Of a stretch of 64,000 nt of DNA, positions 47,899-60,356 are shown in pieces. A program made the position numbers and the translations under genes. Under the pieces are notes generated by a model that was not told the origin of the DNA, did no database searches, and saw nothing but the letters and a program-made list of their open reading frames with translations. Every line of letters begins with the position of its first letter. Positions within the stretch are counted from its first letter, which is position 1. This DNA comes from Chelydra serpentina (Eukaryota > Chordata > Testudines > Chelydridae): positions 2,542,001 to 2,606,000 of the forward strand of contig JBAIAC010000001.1 of NCBI GenBank assembly GCA_037349315.1, in the 5' to 3' direction.

Positions 47899-49832
47899 CA
47901 TATAGAATCATAGAATATTAGGGTTGGAAGAGACCTCAAGAGGTCATCCGAAGCTGCTAAAGGAGTTGGCGGATGTGATTGCAGAGCCATTGGCCATTAT
48001 CTTTGAAAACTCATGGCAATCGGGGAAGGTCCCGGATGACTGGAAAAAGGCTAATGTAGTGCCCATCTTTTAGAAAGGGAAGAAGGAATATCCGGGGAAC
48101 TACAGGCCAGTCAGCCTCACCTCAATCCCTGGAAAAATCATGGAGCAGGTCCTCAAGGAATCAATTTTGAAGCACTTAAAGGAGAGGAAAGTGATCAGGA
48201 ACAGTCAGCATGGATTGATCAAGGGCAAGTCATGCCTGACTAACCTAATTGCCTTTTATGATGAGATAACTGGCTCTTTGGATGAGGGGAAAGCAGTGGA
48301 TGTGTTATACCTTGACTTTAGCAAGCTTTTGATACAGTCTCCCACAGTATTCTTGCCTGCAAGTTAAAGAAGTATGGGCTGGATGAATGGACTATAAGGT
48401 GAATAGAAAGCTGGCTAGATCATCAGGCTCAATGGGTAGTGATCAACGGCTCCATGTCTAGTTGGCAGCTGGTATCAAGCGGAGTGCCCAAGGGTAGGTC
48501 CTGGGGCAGGTTTTGTTCAATATCTTCATTAATGATCTGGAGGATGGTGTGGACTGCACCCTCAGCAAGTTTGCAGATTACACTAAACTGACAGGAGTGG
48601 TAGAGATGCTGGAGGGTAGGGATGGGGTCCAGAGGGACCTAGACAAATTAGAGGATTGGGCCAAAAGAAATATGATGAGGTTCAGCAAGGACAAGTGCAG
48701 AGTCCTGCACTTAGGATGGAAGAATCCCATGCACTGCTACAGACTAGGGAACGAATGGCTAGGCAGCAGTTCTGCAGAAAAGGACCTAGGGGTTACAGTG
48801 GATGAGAAGATGGATATGAGTCAACAGTGTGCCCTTGTTGCCAAGAAGGCGAATGGCATTTTGGGCTGTATAAGTAGGAGCATTGCCAGCAGATTGAGGG
48901 ACATGATCATTCCCCTCTATTTGGCATTGGTGAGGCCTCATCTGGAGTACTGTGTCCAGTTTTGGGCCCCACATTACAAGAAGGATTTGGAAAAATTGGA
49001 AAGAGTCCAGTGGAGAGCAACAAAAATGATTAGGGAGCTGGAGCACATGACTTGTGAGGAGAGGCTGAGGGAACTGGGATTATTTAGTCTGCAGAAGAGA
49101 AGAATGAGGTGGTATTTGATAGCTGCTTTCAACTACCTGAAAGGGGGTTCCAAAGAGGATGGATCTGGACTGTTCTCAGCGGTACCAGATGACAGAACAA
49201 GGAGTAATGGTATCAAGTTGCAGAGGGGGAGGTTTACGTGGATATTAGTAAAAACTTTTTCACTAGTAGGGTGGTGAAGCACTGGAATGGGTTACCTAGG
49301 GAGGTGGTGGAATCTCCTTCCTTAGAGGTTTTTAAGGTCAGGCTTGACAAAGCCCTGGCTGGGATGATTTAGTTGGGGATTGGTCCTTCTTTGAGTAGCA
49401 GGTTGGACTAGATGACCTCCTGAGGTTCCTTCCAACCCTGATATTCTATGATTCTATGATCTAGTCCAATCCGGTGCTCAAAGCAGGACCAACGCCAACT
49501 AAATCATCCCAGCCAAGGCTTTGTCAAGCCAGGCCTTAAAAACCTCTCAAGATGGAGCTTCCACCACCTCCCTAGGTAACTCATTCCAGTGCTTCACCAC
49601 CCTCCTAGTGAAATAGTGTTTCCTAATATCCAGCCTAGATCTCCCCCACTGCAACTTGACAGAAAAAGGAGCAGTGGTATCATCTGCCACCACTGAAAAC
49701 AGCCGAGCTCCATTCTCTTTGGAATCCTCCTTCAGGTAGTTGAAGGCTGCTATCCAATCCCCCCTCACTCTTCTCTTCTGCAGACTAAATAAGTCCAGTT
49801 CCCTCAGCCTCTCCTCATAAGTCATGTGCCCC
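47899..49832 (-). mobile_element. older CR1, split by a younger CR1
   Basis: The 3' end is at 47899-47948 and the rest at 49459-49832, encoding [20 protein letters not shown] on minus. It is the same diverged subfamily as the copy at 39.1 kb. Confidence 0.85.
47949..49458 (+). mobile_element. younger CR1 LINE, 5'-truncated
   Basis: This is the longest CR1 ORF2 stretch here. It starts within the reverse transcriptase (KLLKELADVIAEPLAII), passes [15 protein letters not shown] and LYLDFSK, then FADYTK in place of FADDTK, so a catalytic Asp is lost. A TAG stop lies near 48070 and a frame break follows LDFSK near 48330; 48513-49277 is open. ATC at both ends (47946-47948, 49459-49461) may be the target duplication. 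Confidence 0.92.
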
Positions 49833-50589
49833 ATGCTTAACTTTAAGCATGGGAGTAGGCCAGTTGAGGTCTACGACAGTATTTAAACATGTGCTTAAAG
49901 TGTTTTGCTGGATCAGAGCCAGAGTGAGTGCTCAGTACCTGGCAGAATGCTGCCCTTATAAGAAGGGACACACAACACAATAAAAAAAAGGATAGAGAAG
50001 GAAATTGGGGTTATCCTATTTATCTTTTCTCATAATAAACTATTTTTATAAACATATAAATCTTCATGCTTCAGGACATAAACCAGCCACTGGGGAGTTA
50101 GAGGAAAAAAACTTCTCTCCCTGGACAGGTAATTCCCTAATGGTTCAATACAAGGCCTCACACTTTTCTCAGAAGCAACTGGCATTAGACATTGTCAGAA
50201 ACAAGATTCTAGACTAGACAGACAGCTGGTCTGTTACTGTATGGAATTCCTAAGTCCTAATAAGCTGCTGAATATATTTTAAAATGCACAGCCACTAATA
50301 TGTCAATATTTTACGTTATTCTCCTGTTAATTTGTAATTTCAAACTGATATGTTTGCCTTGTTAAAACATGTCAAACTGCTTTCATTCTTTCATTCTAAA
50401 CCATAACAACTAGAATTTGTGCAAGCCAGCCAAGTAAACCTTAAAAATATTCTATTCATAAACGTACTTTTTATATATTATATTTTATGATTATTTATTA
50501 GGTATATATTGCCAGCAATGTGCCTGGTGCTTTACAGACAAATAAAACATAATGTACCTGTCCCACATGGACTATATATGCTAGGCATG

Positions 50590-51128
50590 TAAGGAGACTG
50601 AACAGTTACCATCTGTAATGCCTGCACCAGATCCTGAAAATAAAGTGGGAAGACAAAATACCAAACACAGAGGTGCTGGAGCACACATCACTGACACATT
50701 TAGAAAGTATTATTAAGCAGATGAGGTTGCAATGGCTTGGTCATATCAGAACAACGGGAGGAGACAATATCCCCAACAATATTTTATACAGAGAGATTTG
50801 TGATGACTCTAGAAAGCAGGGTTGCCCTTTATGGTGGTACCACGATGTGTGTAAAAATGATATGAAGTTGTCCAACATCAATGTAGAAAGCTGGGAGGAA
50901 TGTGTAGAATCCTGTCCAATCTGGAGGCAGCATCTGGCACTGAGTGCAGCTCAACATGAAGCAGCTTTGATCCAGGGGATGGAATCAAAGCGAGAAAGAA
51001 AAAAGCAGCATGCTATAATCTTGGATTCCAACTCAGACAATACACGGATCTGTGAAACGTGTAACAAGCTGTGTCGCCCTCAAATTGGGCTTGTCAGCCA
51101 TAAGCGGATTCATCAGATACCTGACTAG
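50590..51128 (+). pseudogene. non-CR1 LINE ORF2 C-terminus with zinc finger
   Basis: The 151-codon open part reads LEHTSLTHLESIIKQMRLQW then LGHI, the region after the reverse transcriptase core in a family of non-LTR elements. It ends with a C2H2-type finger, CETCNKLCRPQIGLVSHKRIH-like (Cys, Cys, His, His visible near residues 127-147). Related codons with a stop extend upstream to about 50590. The clade is not certain. Confidence 0.65.
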
Positions 51129-51237
51129 GCCTCTTATGCATTCACCATGATCTAGGTGACTGACAGTTGCCTAGACCTGTCCCAAAAATCTAAACAAACT
51201 ATTTTATGAGTAAGCTGTTCTGAGATTGGCTAAAGTG

Positions 51238-51310
51238 CACAGTGGGATAAATTCGTTCTTGCTGTACACTCATTGAAGTCAGTGGATTTACATCTAGGAT
51301 GAATTTGGTC
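51238..51310. repeat. hairpin-MITE fragment
   Basis: GGGATAAATTCGTTCTTGCT and GGATGAATTTGGTCC are inverted around CATTGAAGTCAGTGG. Confidence 0.5.
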
Positions 51311-51443
51311 CAGTGAATCTCTTTTATAGAACAATCAGAATACACTTTATTGGTAATGGCAGAATAATCACCTGTCACTCCACTTAATCAGGTCAGAATT
51401 GAGAACCTGTTACTACTCTGACCATAAGCAGTACAACCTACAT

Positions 51444-51631
51444 TCATAGAACCATAGAATATCAGGGTTGGAAGGGACCTTAGGGGGTCATCTAGTCCAA
51501 CCCCCTGCTCAAAGCAGGACCAATCCCCAATTTTTTTGCCCCATATCCCCAAATGGCCCCCTCAAGGATTGAACTCACAAACCTGGGTTTAGCAGGCCAA
51601 TGCTCAAACCACTGAGCTATCTCTCCCCCCC
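51444..51631 (-). mobile_element. Cry-type SINE
   Basis: On minus: tRNA-like head (GAGATAGCTCAGTGGTTTGA), B box, then a CR1-like tail at the left end. A short extra T run lies in the middle region. Confidence 0.9.
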
Positions 51632-51758
51632 ATTGGTCAATGCTGAGTGCTGGATGGCATTTAATTAACCCAGAAACCTCAGGAAGAGCCAACAGCTTTG
51701 GCATATGAGTGCCTGAGGAGGGTAGTGGAACCCCTGATGGAGGAAATGCCATCAAAAG

Positions 51759-53510
51759 CCACAACACTAAGCCACACAGAAATTTGAAGTTATGAATGTT
51801 TCTGGTGATTCCATTCCCCTCTGCCACTGTTCTCCCATGAACAGTTCCTGTCATAGCATTATCCTCCATAATGGCACCTATGGCATCATCTATCTTCCTA
51901 ATTTGGTGTTTGATAGGCTTTATCGCCTCCACTCAACTTTCCCATCGCGTGGCACTCAGTGGTTTCAGTGTCAGAGAGGATGTTCCCAGATGTTGCTTCA
52001 AAATTTGCCATTGATGAGTTTATGCAGAGAAAAATACATAGATGCTTTGAATTACATTAAAAATTTCAGCAGCCTCACTAGAAGCTGATGCTGCATCACT
52101 GACTACCAAGTTCAATGAATGAGAACTGCATGGGACAAAAAAAGCTCGAGGGTTTAACTCAGATCTGTATCTGCACTCCTCTGTTCTTTCCTCTCATGTT
52201 GGCACCATTATCGTAGCCCTGACCTCTCATGTCAGCTATCGCAATTCCCATATCTTCCAGCTTTTTAAGAAGCACATTTGTCATACCAGCTCCTGTAGTA
52301 TCATTAATGTCAATACATTCTAGAAAATGTTCTCTGACAGTCACCATTGCTGGGATATTTTCACTAGGTTCTGTTGTTGTTACAAAATCCATCATTAAAG
52401 TCATTGTTCCATATGGCTGAGATGTCAGGTGTGCAGTCCAGAATAACAGAGTAATATCTAATAACAGACTTCAGATCTGCCACAATCTTCTGTTTGACTT
52501 TTGTTGCCAGTAACTATATGATCTCATTTTGAATAGTTTTTCCAAGGTAGTGGTGTGTGTACATTTCTTGGGTGGTGACTCTTCTTAGATGCTCCTGGAA
52601 TACAGCATCAAACTCAGCCATCAGCTCCACAATTTTAAGGACGTTTCCATTGTTTGACACATACAGCTGATCTGAAGTGCCACGCAGTGCTAGGTTTTGG
52701 GTAGCAAGCATTCTCACTATGGCAATGAGCCTTTTCAGAACATTTTGCTTGTAAAGAGACTCTGATGCAATCTTCTCTTGATGCTGATCATCTATGTTGG
52801 CCTTTAACCTTAGTCTCATCTCAAGGTCTTTCCACCTATGGAATGCTCTCTGGTGATTTGCTGCCGTCTCATGGCATGCCAGATTTCTAGCCAGATTTTT
52901 CCAGTCCTTTGTTCCTGTAGAACCCAATGTGGCTGGAACATTAGACTGGAAGAGTTTGCAACAAAAAACATGCATGCAGTATTCTGGGTTTTTGAGTACA
53001 TAAGTCATGGCCTCTCCACTTTGTCACCATTGGGGATTTCACACCAGTAATGTGTTGGATGGAAACGTCTATTTTCATTGTCTTTGGGGAACATAAAGTT
53101 TTTCACTTGCTGTGGCGCATGCAGTACAAGGAAGTCCTTCAGGCTGCTCAAGTGGGTCCACAGTCCTGGATCATCTAGACTTAAGGAACTAAACTCAGCA
53201 GCAGCTGTTTCATGCGCCTCCACCACACTCTTCTCTGATCTACACTTTTCTTCAGGAATGTGCATGGTTACATCCATTTGAGATGGAGATATAGATGCTG
53301 CAGTAGCTGCCAGGTCACCTGTACTCTGACTAACTGGAAGATCAGGCATCTCCTCACCACTCACATCCTCACTGGGGCCGGAAGGTTCACTGTGAACATT
53401 TATGTCTATGTATCTCAGGCGAGCTCCTTCCTGCTTAGATAGAAAAGCTTCCTTTGCTTTCTTTCTTTTTCTGAATGCTGCCTGAGGGGACGTTTTCTTC
53501 TTTCACTCAT
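51759..53510 (-). pseudogene. ZMYM-type hAT transposase relic
   Basis: The likely start is ATG 53510. An early frame break near 53430-53480 is followed by an acidic region (SGEEMPDLPVSQSTGDLAAT), then a TTF-type zinc-finger region around FCCKLFQ and WKNLARNLACHE. Next are LATQNLALRGTSDQL and EHLRRVTTQEM, then MRGQGYDNGANMRGKNRGVQ, a hallmark of this hAT group, and LSATRWESRVEAIKP-like codons near 51940. Frame breaks near 53008, 52510-52404 and 52025 destroy it, and the C-terminal dimerisation domain is missing beyond 51759. Confidence 0.88.
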
Positions 53511-53609
53511 GACTGCTGTTCTGTGCCAGCTATAGTGGTTCTCAACACTCAATTGAAGGGGACAAATAAGCAGGCTGGTAGCAGGACCTGAGTGAGGGAA
53601 GATATCAGT

Positions 53610-53794
53610 GGGGGAGGGATAGCTCAGTGGTTTGAGCATTGGCCTGCTAAACCCAGAGTTGTGAGTTCAATCCTTGAGGGGGCCATTTAGGGATCTGGGG
53701 CAAAAATTGGGGATTAGTCCTGCTTTGAGCAGGGGGTTGGACTAGATGACCTCCTAAGGTCCCTTCCAACACTGATATTCTATGATTCGATGAT
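53610..53794 (+). mobile_element. Cry-type SINE
   Basis: GGGAGGGATAGCTCAGTGGT begins the tRNA-like head, with GAGTTCAATCC as B box and a CR1-like tail. ATCAG on both sides (near 53605 and 53793) may be the duplication. It lies just upstream of the hAT start codon. Confidence 0.92.
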
Positions 53795-54219
53795 CAGCGT
53801 CTTAAGGGCCTAACTGGCTCCTACTACTTCAGCTGACTGCCTGTTCCCCTCAAGTGGGTTCAGGGAAGCAGCAGGAAACAAGAAACTCCCTAAGAAGCTG
53901 GTGTTAATCAGTCCAGGCTCCTGGGAGTGCTAGAGAGGTACATAAGAGGCTCCTCCTCCTCTCTCTCCCTGCATCTCCTGCTGCTTTCTGTTATTCCCTC
54001 TCACCTTTTCTCCTGCCTGTTATGCCCTCCTTGTGCCCTCTCTTGTGCCCTCCTTCCTCCAGCTCAACACTCCACCATCTCTGGTGGAGCAGAGAGAATA
54101 CATATGCACCAGCAGCAGACACAATTTTCTACACTCCGGCCATCTCAGTTCGCCTCATGGTAAGGCCAGCCATGACTGCCTTTCAGGTATTTGTCATGCA
54201 TTTGCTCTCACTATTCTTC

Positions 54220-54960
54220 AAACCAGCTAGAAGTAGTCCAAAAGTTCAGCTACTTAGGTTCTAACAGTGACCACTAACCTCTCACTGGATGAAGAACTAA
54301 ATATTTGCATTGGAAAGGCTGCCACCATCTTTAGCAGACTCACCAAAAGAGCATGGAACAACTCAATGCTTACCATCAAGACCAAAATGCTAGCGTATCA
54401 AGCTTTCATTCTCAGCACTCTCATGTATGGTGGGGAAGCATGGACAACTTATGCTCATGAGGAGAAAAGGTTAAACAGTTTCCACCTACACCGTTCATGC
54501 TACATACTTAACACCAAAGGCAAGATAAAGTTATCAATGCAGAGGTTCTTCAAAGGGAAAATTTACCAAGTGTGATAGCCTTGCTCAAGCAAAGACAACT
54601 GCACTAGCTGAGTCATCTGAGTAGGTTGGAAGACGGCCCAATACCCAAGGACATGCTATATGGAGCTTCGCTATAAAGACACATGCAAGCAAGATATAAA
54701 AGAATTTGGAATTGATCCTGACCAATGGGAAACCTTGGCAAATGATTGTAACAAGTGGCACCATCGTCTCCATCAGGGCATCAAAGCCCATGACAGGAGC
54801 TGGCTCCTACAGTTTGAAGAGAAAAGAACCATAGGAAGCAAGTAGCTCCCAACCAAGATACATACATTTGCAACAACTGCCAAAATCATGCAAATCTCGA
54901 ATTGGACTATTCAGTCAGATGAGATATTGCAAACCATCTACATCATAGGCTGCAATTCCC
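54220..54960 (+). pseudogene. non-CR1 LINE ORF2 remnant
   Basis: NLSDEELN-like codons (exactly TTNLSLDEELNICIGKAA) and MLAYQAFILSTLMYGGEAWT match the end of the reverse transcriptase and following region of the same broad LINE group as 50590-51128. A second open piece (54660-54845) has RYKDTCKQDIKEFGIDPDQW. Several stops and shifts lie between. Confidence 0.65.
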
Positions 54961-55445
54961 ACTGTCTCTTGCGGATGCCAACAACTTCACTGAACAAAAC
55001 ATTCATCAAACTAATTATTACATTAATCATTTGATATAATAAAAATAAAAATGGTGAAACATAAAATGTTACTTCAGAATCAATGTCTCCTGCTTGGAAA
55101 ATAAACATCTTGATTTCACCTCAACATTTATGTTATATAAATGCTCAGGTTTGCATCAGTAGTTGTGAGGTAGCAGGAAATGAGCCTTCATAGCAACATG
55201 CCAATTCCATTGACATTATTTATAAAATATAAACACCCTGCCCTTCTCAGAAAAGCTAAAAAAAAATTAGTAATGTAGGATGTTCCTAAAATCCTCCTGA
55301 AGTTGAACTGTGGTTCTAACATCAACTTCCTCTTATTAATAAATTAATATTAAAGAAAATCCTACTAAAAGAAAAAAAATTCTGGCATAATTTCAAGGTC
55401 ACCTGCTTCCCATCATACAGTGATATAGATAGAATTACATCCATA

Positions 55446-55972
55446 ATAGAGCTGGTCAAAATTTTTCTATCCTAGTTGGTTTTTTACAGAAAAGTGGATT
55501 TTTGATTAAACACATTTTTAGTGACAAATATCTGCTCTCTGTGGAAATGTTTTTATTTTTTGTCAAACAACCAAATGCCCCCAAACTGGAATATTTTGTT
55601 TTCGATATTCTGCTGCCATGACTCATGGGAATTATAGTACAGTTTCCTCAGGTCCCCAATCTTCTATATTGCCAGGGCTCCCCAGCTATCCCCATGATAC
55701 ACCACAGTAAAGGACTCCCATGAAGCAACTGCCTCCCCTCAGCATGAAGGGAGACTGTGGTGCATCATAAGACATATGCTCCGACCAGGGACCATGGCCT
55801 AGAGAGGAAATGGGAGAATGAGGCTTCTGAACTGCAACATCTATGAGGCAACATTTACAAATCAAAATATTTTGATTTTCAGTGGAAATATTTTCAGTGT
55901 ACAATTTTGTGCTGAAAAAGTAGTAATTTTTTGACAGAAGAAGCCCATTTTATTACCATCTCTAATTTACAA
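55446..55972. mobile_element. AT-rich MITE
   Basis: TAGAGCTGGTCAAAATTTTT at left and ATTACCATCTCTA at right are inverted ends. The interior is rich in GAAAAT/ATTTTC tracts, as at 15708. A GC-richer segment around 55620-55830 may be a separate insertion. Confidence 0.55.
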
Positions 55973-57585
55973 ACTTAACAGTTTTTAATTTGTTGATTTT
56001 TTGTGCTCAGTTTTTCAACCTTAACTTTGTATTAACATTAGATTTTGCTTTAATATATTTTATTCTGAATGTTTTACAGAATTGTTTGGGGTTGTTAATA
56101 GTAGGTGCATAAAAGATACAAATTCATTTATTTTAATCAGAGTAGCATTTTGAAAGATCACATGACAACAGCTACCCTTTGCCATGCTTAAGCTATGAAT
56201 TGCATTAGGAAATGTAAAATATAATTATAGAATAGGCAGTTCTGAGTCTCCATCTCATTTTCTGGAACTTGTATGTGAAGTAAGATTTCTAATTTTCATC
56301 AAGAAATCTTTTAGCCAACATAAATTACCATAGGCTGCTTAGCAAGGACATTTCCCCCCCTCTTTTCCCAAAGACACTAGAAGGGCTTAGGTTCTACTTG
56401 GAAAATGGAAGAAGTTAATATAAACACAGAAATAGCCTAACTGTGCCTCAAAATGGGGGAAGAAAAAATGAAAGGAAGAAATGTAAAAGGATCTTTGAGA
56501 AACAATGAAGTTTTGAATAACTTTACTCCATCAGGAATGGTCTGTCTTTAAATAGGTAACATAAAAAGATAGCCCTTCCCAAGAGGAAACTCTAAGCAGC
56601 TCTGAGACCTACCTGGGGAAAGCAGATAAAACAGTATCTGACAATGTTCATGTACCATGACATAAAAGGTAAACTAGGGATGGGTGAACCTCAGAAGTTT
56701 TTACATGCTTTTTGAGTCACAGGGTTGTCTTAAGCAAATCTGGCTTCCTCTGCACAGCAATTCAGTTGGGGGCAGCTGTAAGGTGGAAGATTCAGAGTCT
56801 CTCCCTCAAAACTTTTGGGAGATTCAGTCATACAGGTTTAGGGAAAGTTGCAATGTGTCCAGAACTGGTACGTTTGGTAGGCGAAGTTGGGGGAATACTG
56901 GATTTAAGATTCCTGCTAAAGAAGAGGATGGGTAACCTATTAAGTGCCTTTGCCTAAGTTTCTTCTTTCTGAATTCAAACAGTCTGAACTATTTGACACG
57001 TTAGTGATAGGCTGTAAGGTATTCACCATACACATAGGAAGGTGAATGTCCCCTATTCTGGCTACATATTTTTGTATCTTGAAGTTTGTAAAATAGGAAC
57101 CATTAATGATGTTCTGGATGATTTTTCTGTTAAACACAGTTCAATTTTTACTGTCAGCTTTGTATTAGAACAATTAAATTATGACACTACTAAAAATTAA
57201 AACAAAACGGTCATTCTTGCTAAATAAAAGAAAGCAATAGCAAAACATATTTGTATTTCTTTCTAAATATATTTTATCCAGGTAGCAAACAGTAGCAAAA
57301 TACATAATCATTTGGAAGTAACTATGAAATTAAAATTAAAAATGGAAATATGTGCTTTAATTTACATATGCAAATACAAACATAATATTGTGATCAGGCC
57401 TTTCTTATAGATTTTTTTAAGTGAAAAATGGAAAAAAATAATAGTATTGACATTGTGAACTGATTTTACATTTACTCTATTCAACTCTATTTTTAAGGAA
57501 CATTATTTTATTTTTAATACTGTTCAGTCCAAAAATTAGCAAAAGCATGGAGATCAGGTTAGGTGGAGATGTTACGTATTTACTG

Positions 57586-57709
57586 AAACAATGAGGAGTC
57601 CGGTGGCACCCTAAAGACTAACATTTATTTGGGTATAAGCTTTCATGGGTAAAAAAAACCCTATTTCTTCAGATGCATGGAGTGAAAATTACAGATACCT
57701 ATGTATTTA
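57586..57709 (-). mobile_element. AAGCTTTCG-family retroelement fragment
   Basis: On minus: GCATCTGAAGAAATAGGGT, a T-rich loop, ACCCATGAAAGCTTATACCC, then AGTCTTTAGGGTGCCACCGG. It is another subfamily of the repeat at 42527 and 46944. Confidence 0.65.
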
Positions 57710-59143
57710 CGGGAATATTATAATACTCTGATTGAAATCTCTATTCTTGGACATCAATTGTGAGTTACTGGCAGTGGTAATTAAAGAGCAGTTCACTTTT
57801 CTGTATGTCTGTGAGGAATGACAACAGTAACACAAACTTCAAGGTCTCTCCCACAGATAAGCCTTGGCAAGAAAAGGCAGAATACCAGGTGGTGTTGTAG
57901 CACAAGCATTCTACAGCTTAAAATTTTAAAAACATAGTCTTAATCCATTATTGATTACATTTAGAATACAGCACATATCCTTTATTCTCAGACAATAAAC
58001 TTAATTAAGATTAAAACATGCCACCTGTGTTCTTACAGGCAGAAAACTTAAGATAACTATCCTAAAAGGAGTATTTGCAGGAGCTGGAGACAGAGCATTA
58101 TTGGTAGTGAGCCCACATCTTGAGAATTTAAGCTTGATCAAAATATAACTCAACCAAATCCAATCACATTGAGAAGCAGCAGCAAAATGAATCTCAGTCT
58201 AGGTTTTCCACTGACAGTGTACTGTGGAACCTTTGGGAAAGTGGAACATAGCCATTCACCCAGTCAATATTGCAATAAAATTCAAAGGGGAGTGTGTGGT
58301 GTCAGGGGAGGTGACGATTCTATGATCATCTGTGTGTGCGCACACAATACAGGACACTGTTTATCTAACAGAGCAAATGCAGTGCCTCTGTGTTTGTATG
58401 TACGTATATATGTATGTATAGTGGCAATGTACGTTTCCTTACATTGTTTTGCTATTGAACTACAGAAGAGAATGTTCAGTCCTTCTGCCCATTCAGTCCT
58501 TGGCCTGAGTACTCAAACTGCAACTGTGATGCTGTTGTTTGGGATGTGGAATCCCACCAGGAGGAACAGGACCAAGATCTGTGATTATTCATGACACACA
58601 GATCATCAAATATTTATTGGATGGTAGTAATCTTCAGTCACTGCTGACCTCTACTGCTTTCCAGATGGTGAATCAGGCATAAAAGGTTTCATATTACATC
58701 ATCAGACCCATGAGACATTCAGTCTCTCGCATGCCAGTTTTAATTTTGAATTTCCTCACTTTTGTTGGTTAATGTAAAAGCCCTCACTTTTAAAAGAAAT
58801 ATTCTATTGCCTGAGAGAAAAATGCATATTTAGACTCATGTAAATGTGTAGCAGGCTTATTTACATCTCTAGATATTCTTGTGATACATAAAATGACACA
58901 AAACCTCCAGCAAGGTAAACTAGAATATATCATGCGTATAACACGCATGGTGTTAAACCCTTGAACATTTATTGTGAAAAGCATGATCTTTACGTATTTT
59001 GCTATGAATGCCATGTATAGCTTCTCTCCCTTATAGTTTGTGGTGTTTAATACTTTTGTGGATGCACATTTACCTGATAGATTACAACAGCTCCTGCAAA
59101 TCCATATTCTGCCTTTTTTCAAAGACAGTAGGTTTGTCCAGAG

Positions 59144-59874
59144 CAGGGGTCTCGAACATGTGACCCGCTGAGTTATTTCCTGAGGCCCACCATAGGCGCC
59201 GACTCCACTGGCAGCCAAGCTCCCCTCACCGCCTCTTCTCCCCCCCCAAGTGCACCGCGTCCCCGCTCCTCCGCCTACCTCCCGGCGCTTCCCGCCACCA
59301 AACAGCTGTTTGGTGGCACATAGGACTTTCCAGGACGGAGGGGGAGGAGCAGGGATGCAGCACGTTTAGGAATAGGGGCAGGGAGGGGGTGGAGTTGGGG
59401 TGGAGACTTTGGAAAAGGAGTTGGAATGGGGACGGGGATGGGGTGGGAAGAGGTCAGGCAGGGGTGGGGCCTCATGGACTAGACGAGCAGTCTGAGGTAT
59501 GAAGTTCAGCATGTATGATTCTTTGCTGTGAGTAATTGGGAAAAATGTTCATTAAAAGTGGCAACATATTTTGTATAATAGTTACTTTAAAAACTTCCTG
59601 CCATTACGGCTATGTTGATAGACTGTTAGTGTAGATCATCATCAGTGTTACTGACCACATAAGGAATAGTTACAGGTGTTTATATTTTATTAAAACCCCT
59701 CTTTGCATTACAGTTTTTAAAAAGTTAATACATTGACTTTTAATAGCATACTATATTACTCTTCATTTTTGACTATACTTTTGTATCGTATGAAAAGGTT
59801 TCAGTGATGCGACCCTCAGGCCAATGTACTGGTCCTCATGTAGCCCTCATGGTGATTTGAGTTTGAGGTCCCTG
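59144..59874. mobile_element. hAT-like MITE with 8-bp duplication
   Basis: Ends CAGGGGTCTCGAAC and GTTTGAGGTCCCTG are inverted. GTCCAGAG (59136-59143) and GTCCAAAG (59875-59882) are the 8-bp duplication with one difference. A GC-rich block from about 59190 to 59475 looks like a separate nested MITE. Confidence 0.8.
59190..59475. mobile_element. GC-rich nested MITE
   Basis: This G- and C-rich block sits inside the hAT-like MITE. It contains a perfect 24-bp palindrome at 59294-59317 centred on CAGCTG. Boundaries are approximate. Confidence 0.5.
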
Positions 59875-60356
59875 GTCCAAAGGGACCATAATTGTCCAAA
59901 ATGTCTCTGCTATCTAGAACCAGTTTCCAGGGGTCTCTGTTAAGTTCATGTTCTAAAAGTCCTCTCAAAATAATTCAAATTTACTATTTTCTTTCTCACC
60001 TGCCCCACCACTACCAAAAGATGCGGCACACAATAAATTCCAAAGAAAAAATAAAAAGGACTGGTAACATTGCAATTTCCAAAACTGAAGCATTCTTGGT
60101 AGTGCCAGACTCAGGCTGCCCATCCTTGCCTGATTTTGTATGTTCTACCCCTTATTTGGGACATGCACTAAATTCAGTAGTGTAAGATTTTGCCACTAAA
60201 TATAAGCCCATGCTGGGTCTGTGTGAAGTTGCAACTGATTACAACTTCTAATCTTTGAAACAAGAATGCTAAATAAATAACAACAACAACCACAAAAGAG
60301 AGAGAACTTACTACTAGTGACACTATCGTGTGTGCCAAGTTCCAGCCATGGCAAGC

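Larger units (their letters stand above)
47870..49925. mobile_element. hairpin MITE split by CR1 nest
   Basis: The left piece (47870-47898) ends CCAGCAAAGCACTTTA; the right piece (49833-49925) resumes ATGCTTAACTTTAAGCATGG and ends TTTTGCTGGATCAGAGCC, the inverted partner. The CR1 pair sits between. Confidence 0.65.

Noticed and set aside
58169..59218. ORFs of about 140 codons on both strands
   Set aside because: No motif, unusual composition for coding, and no splice context; taken as chance.
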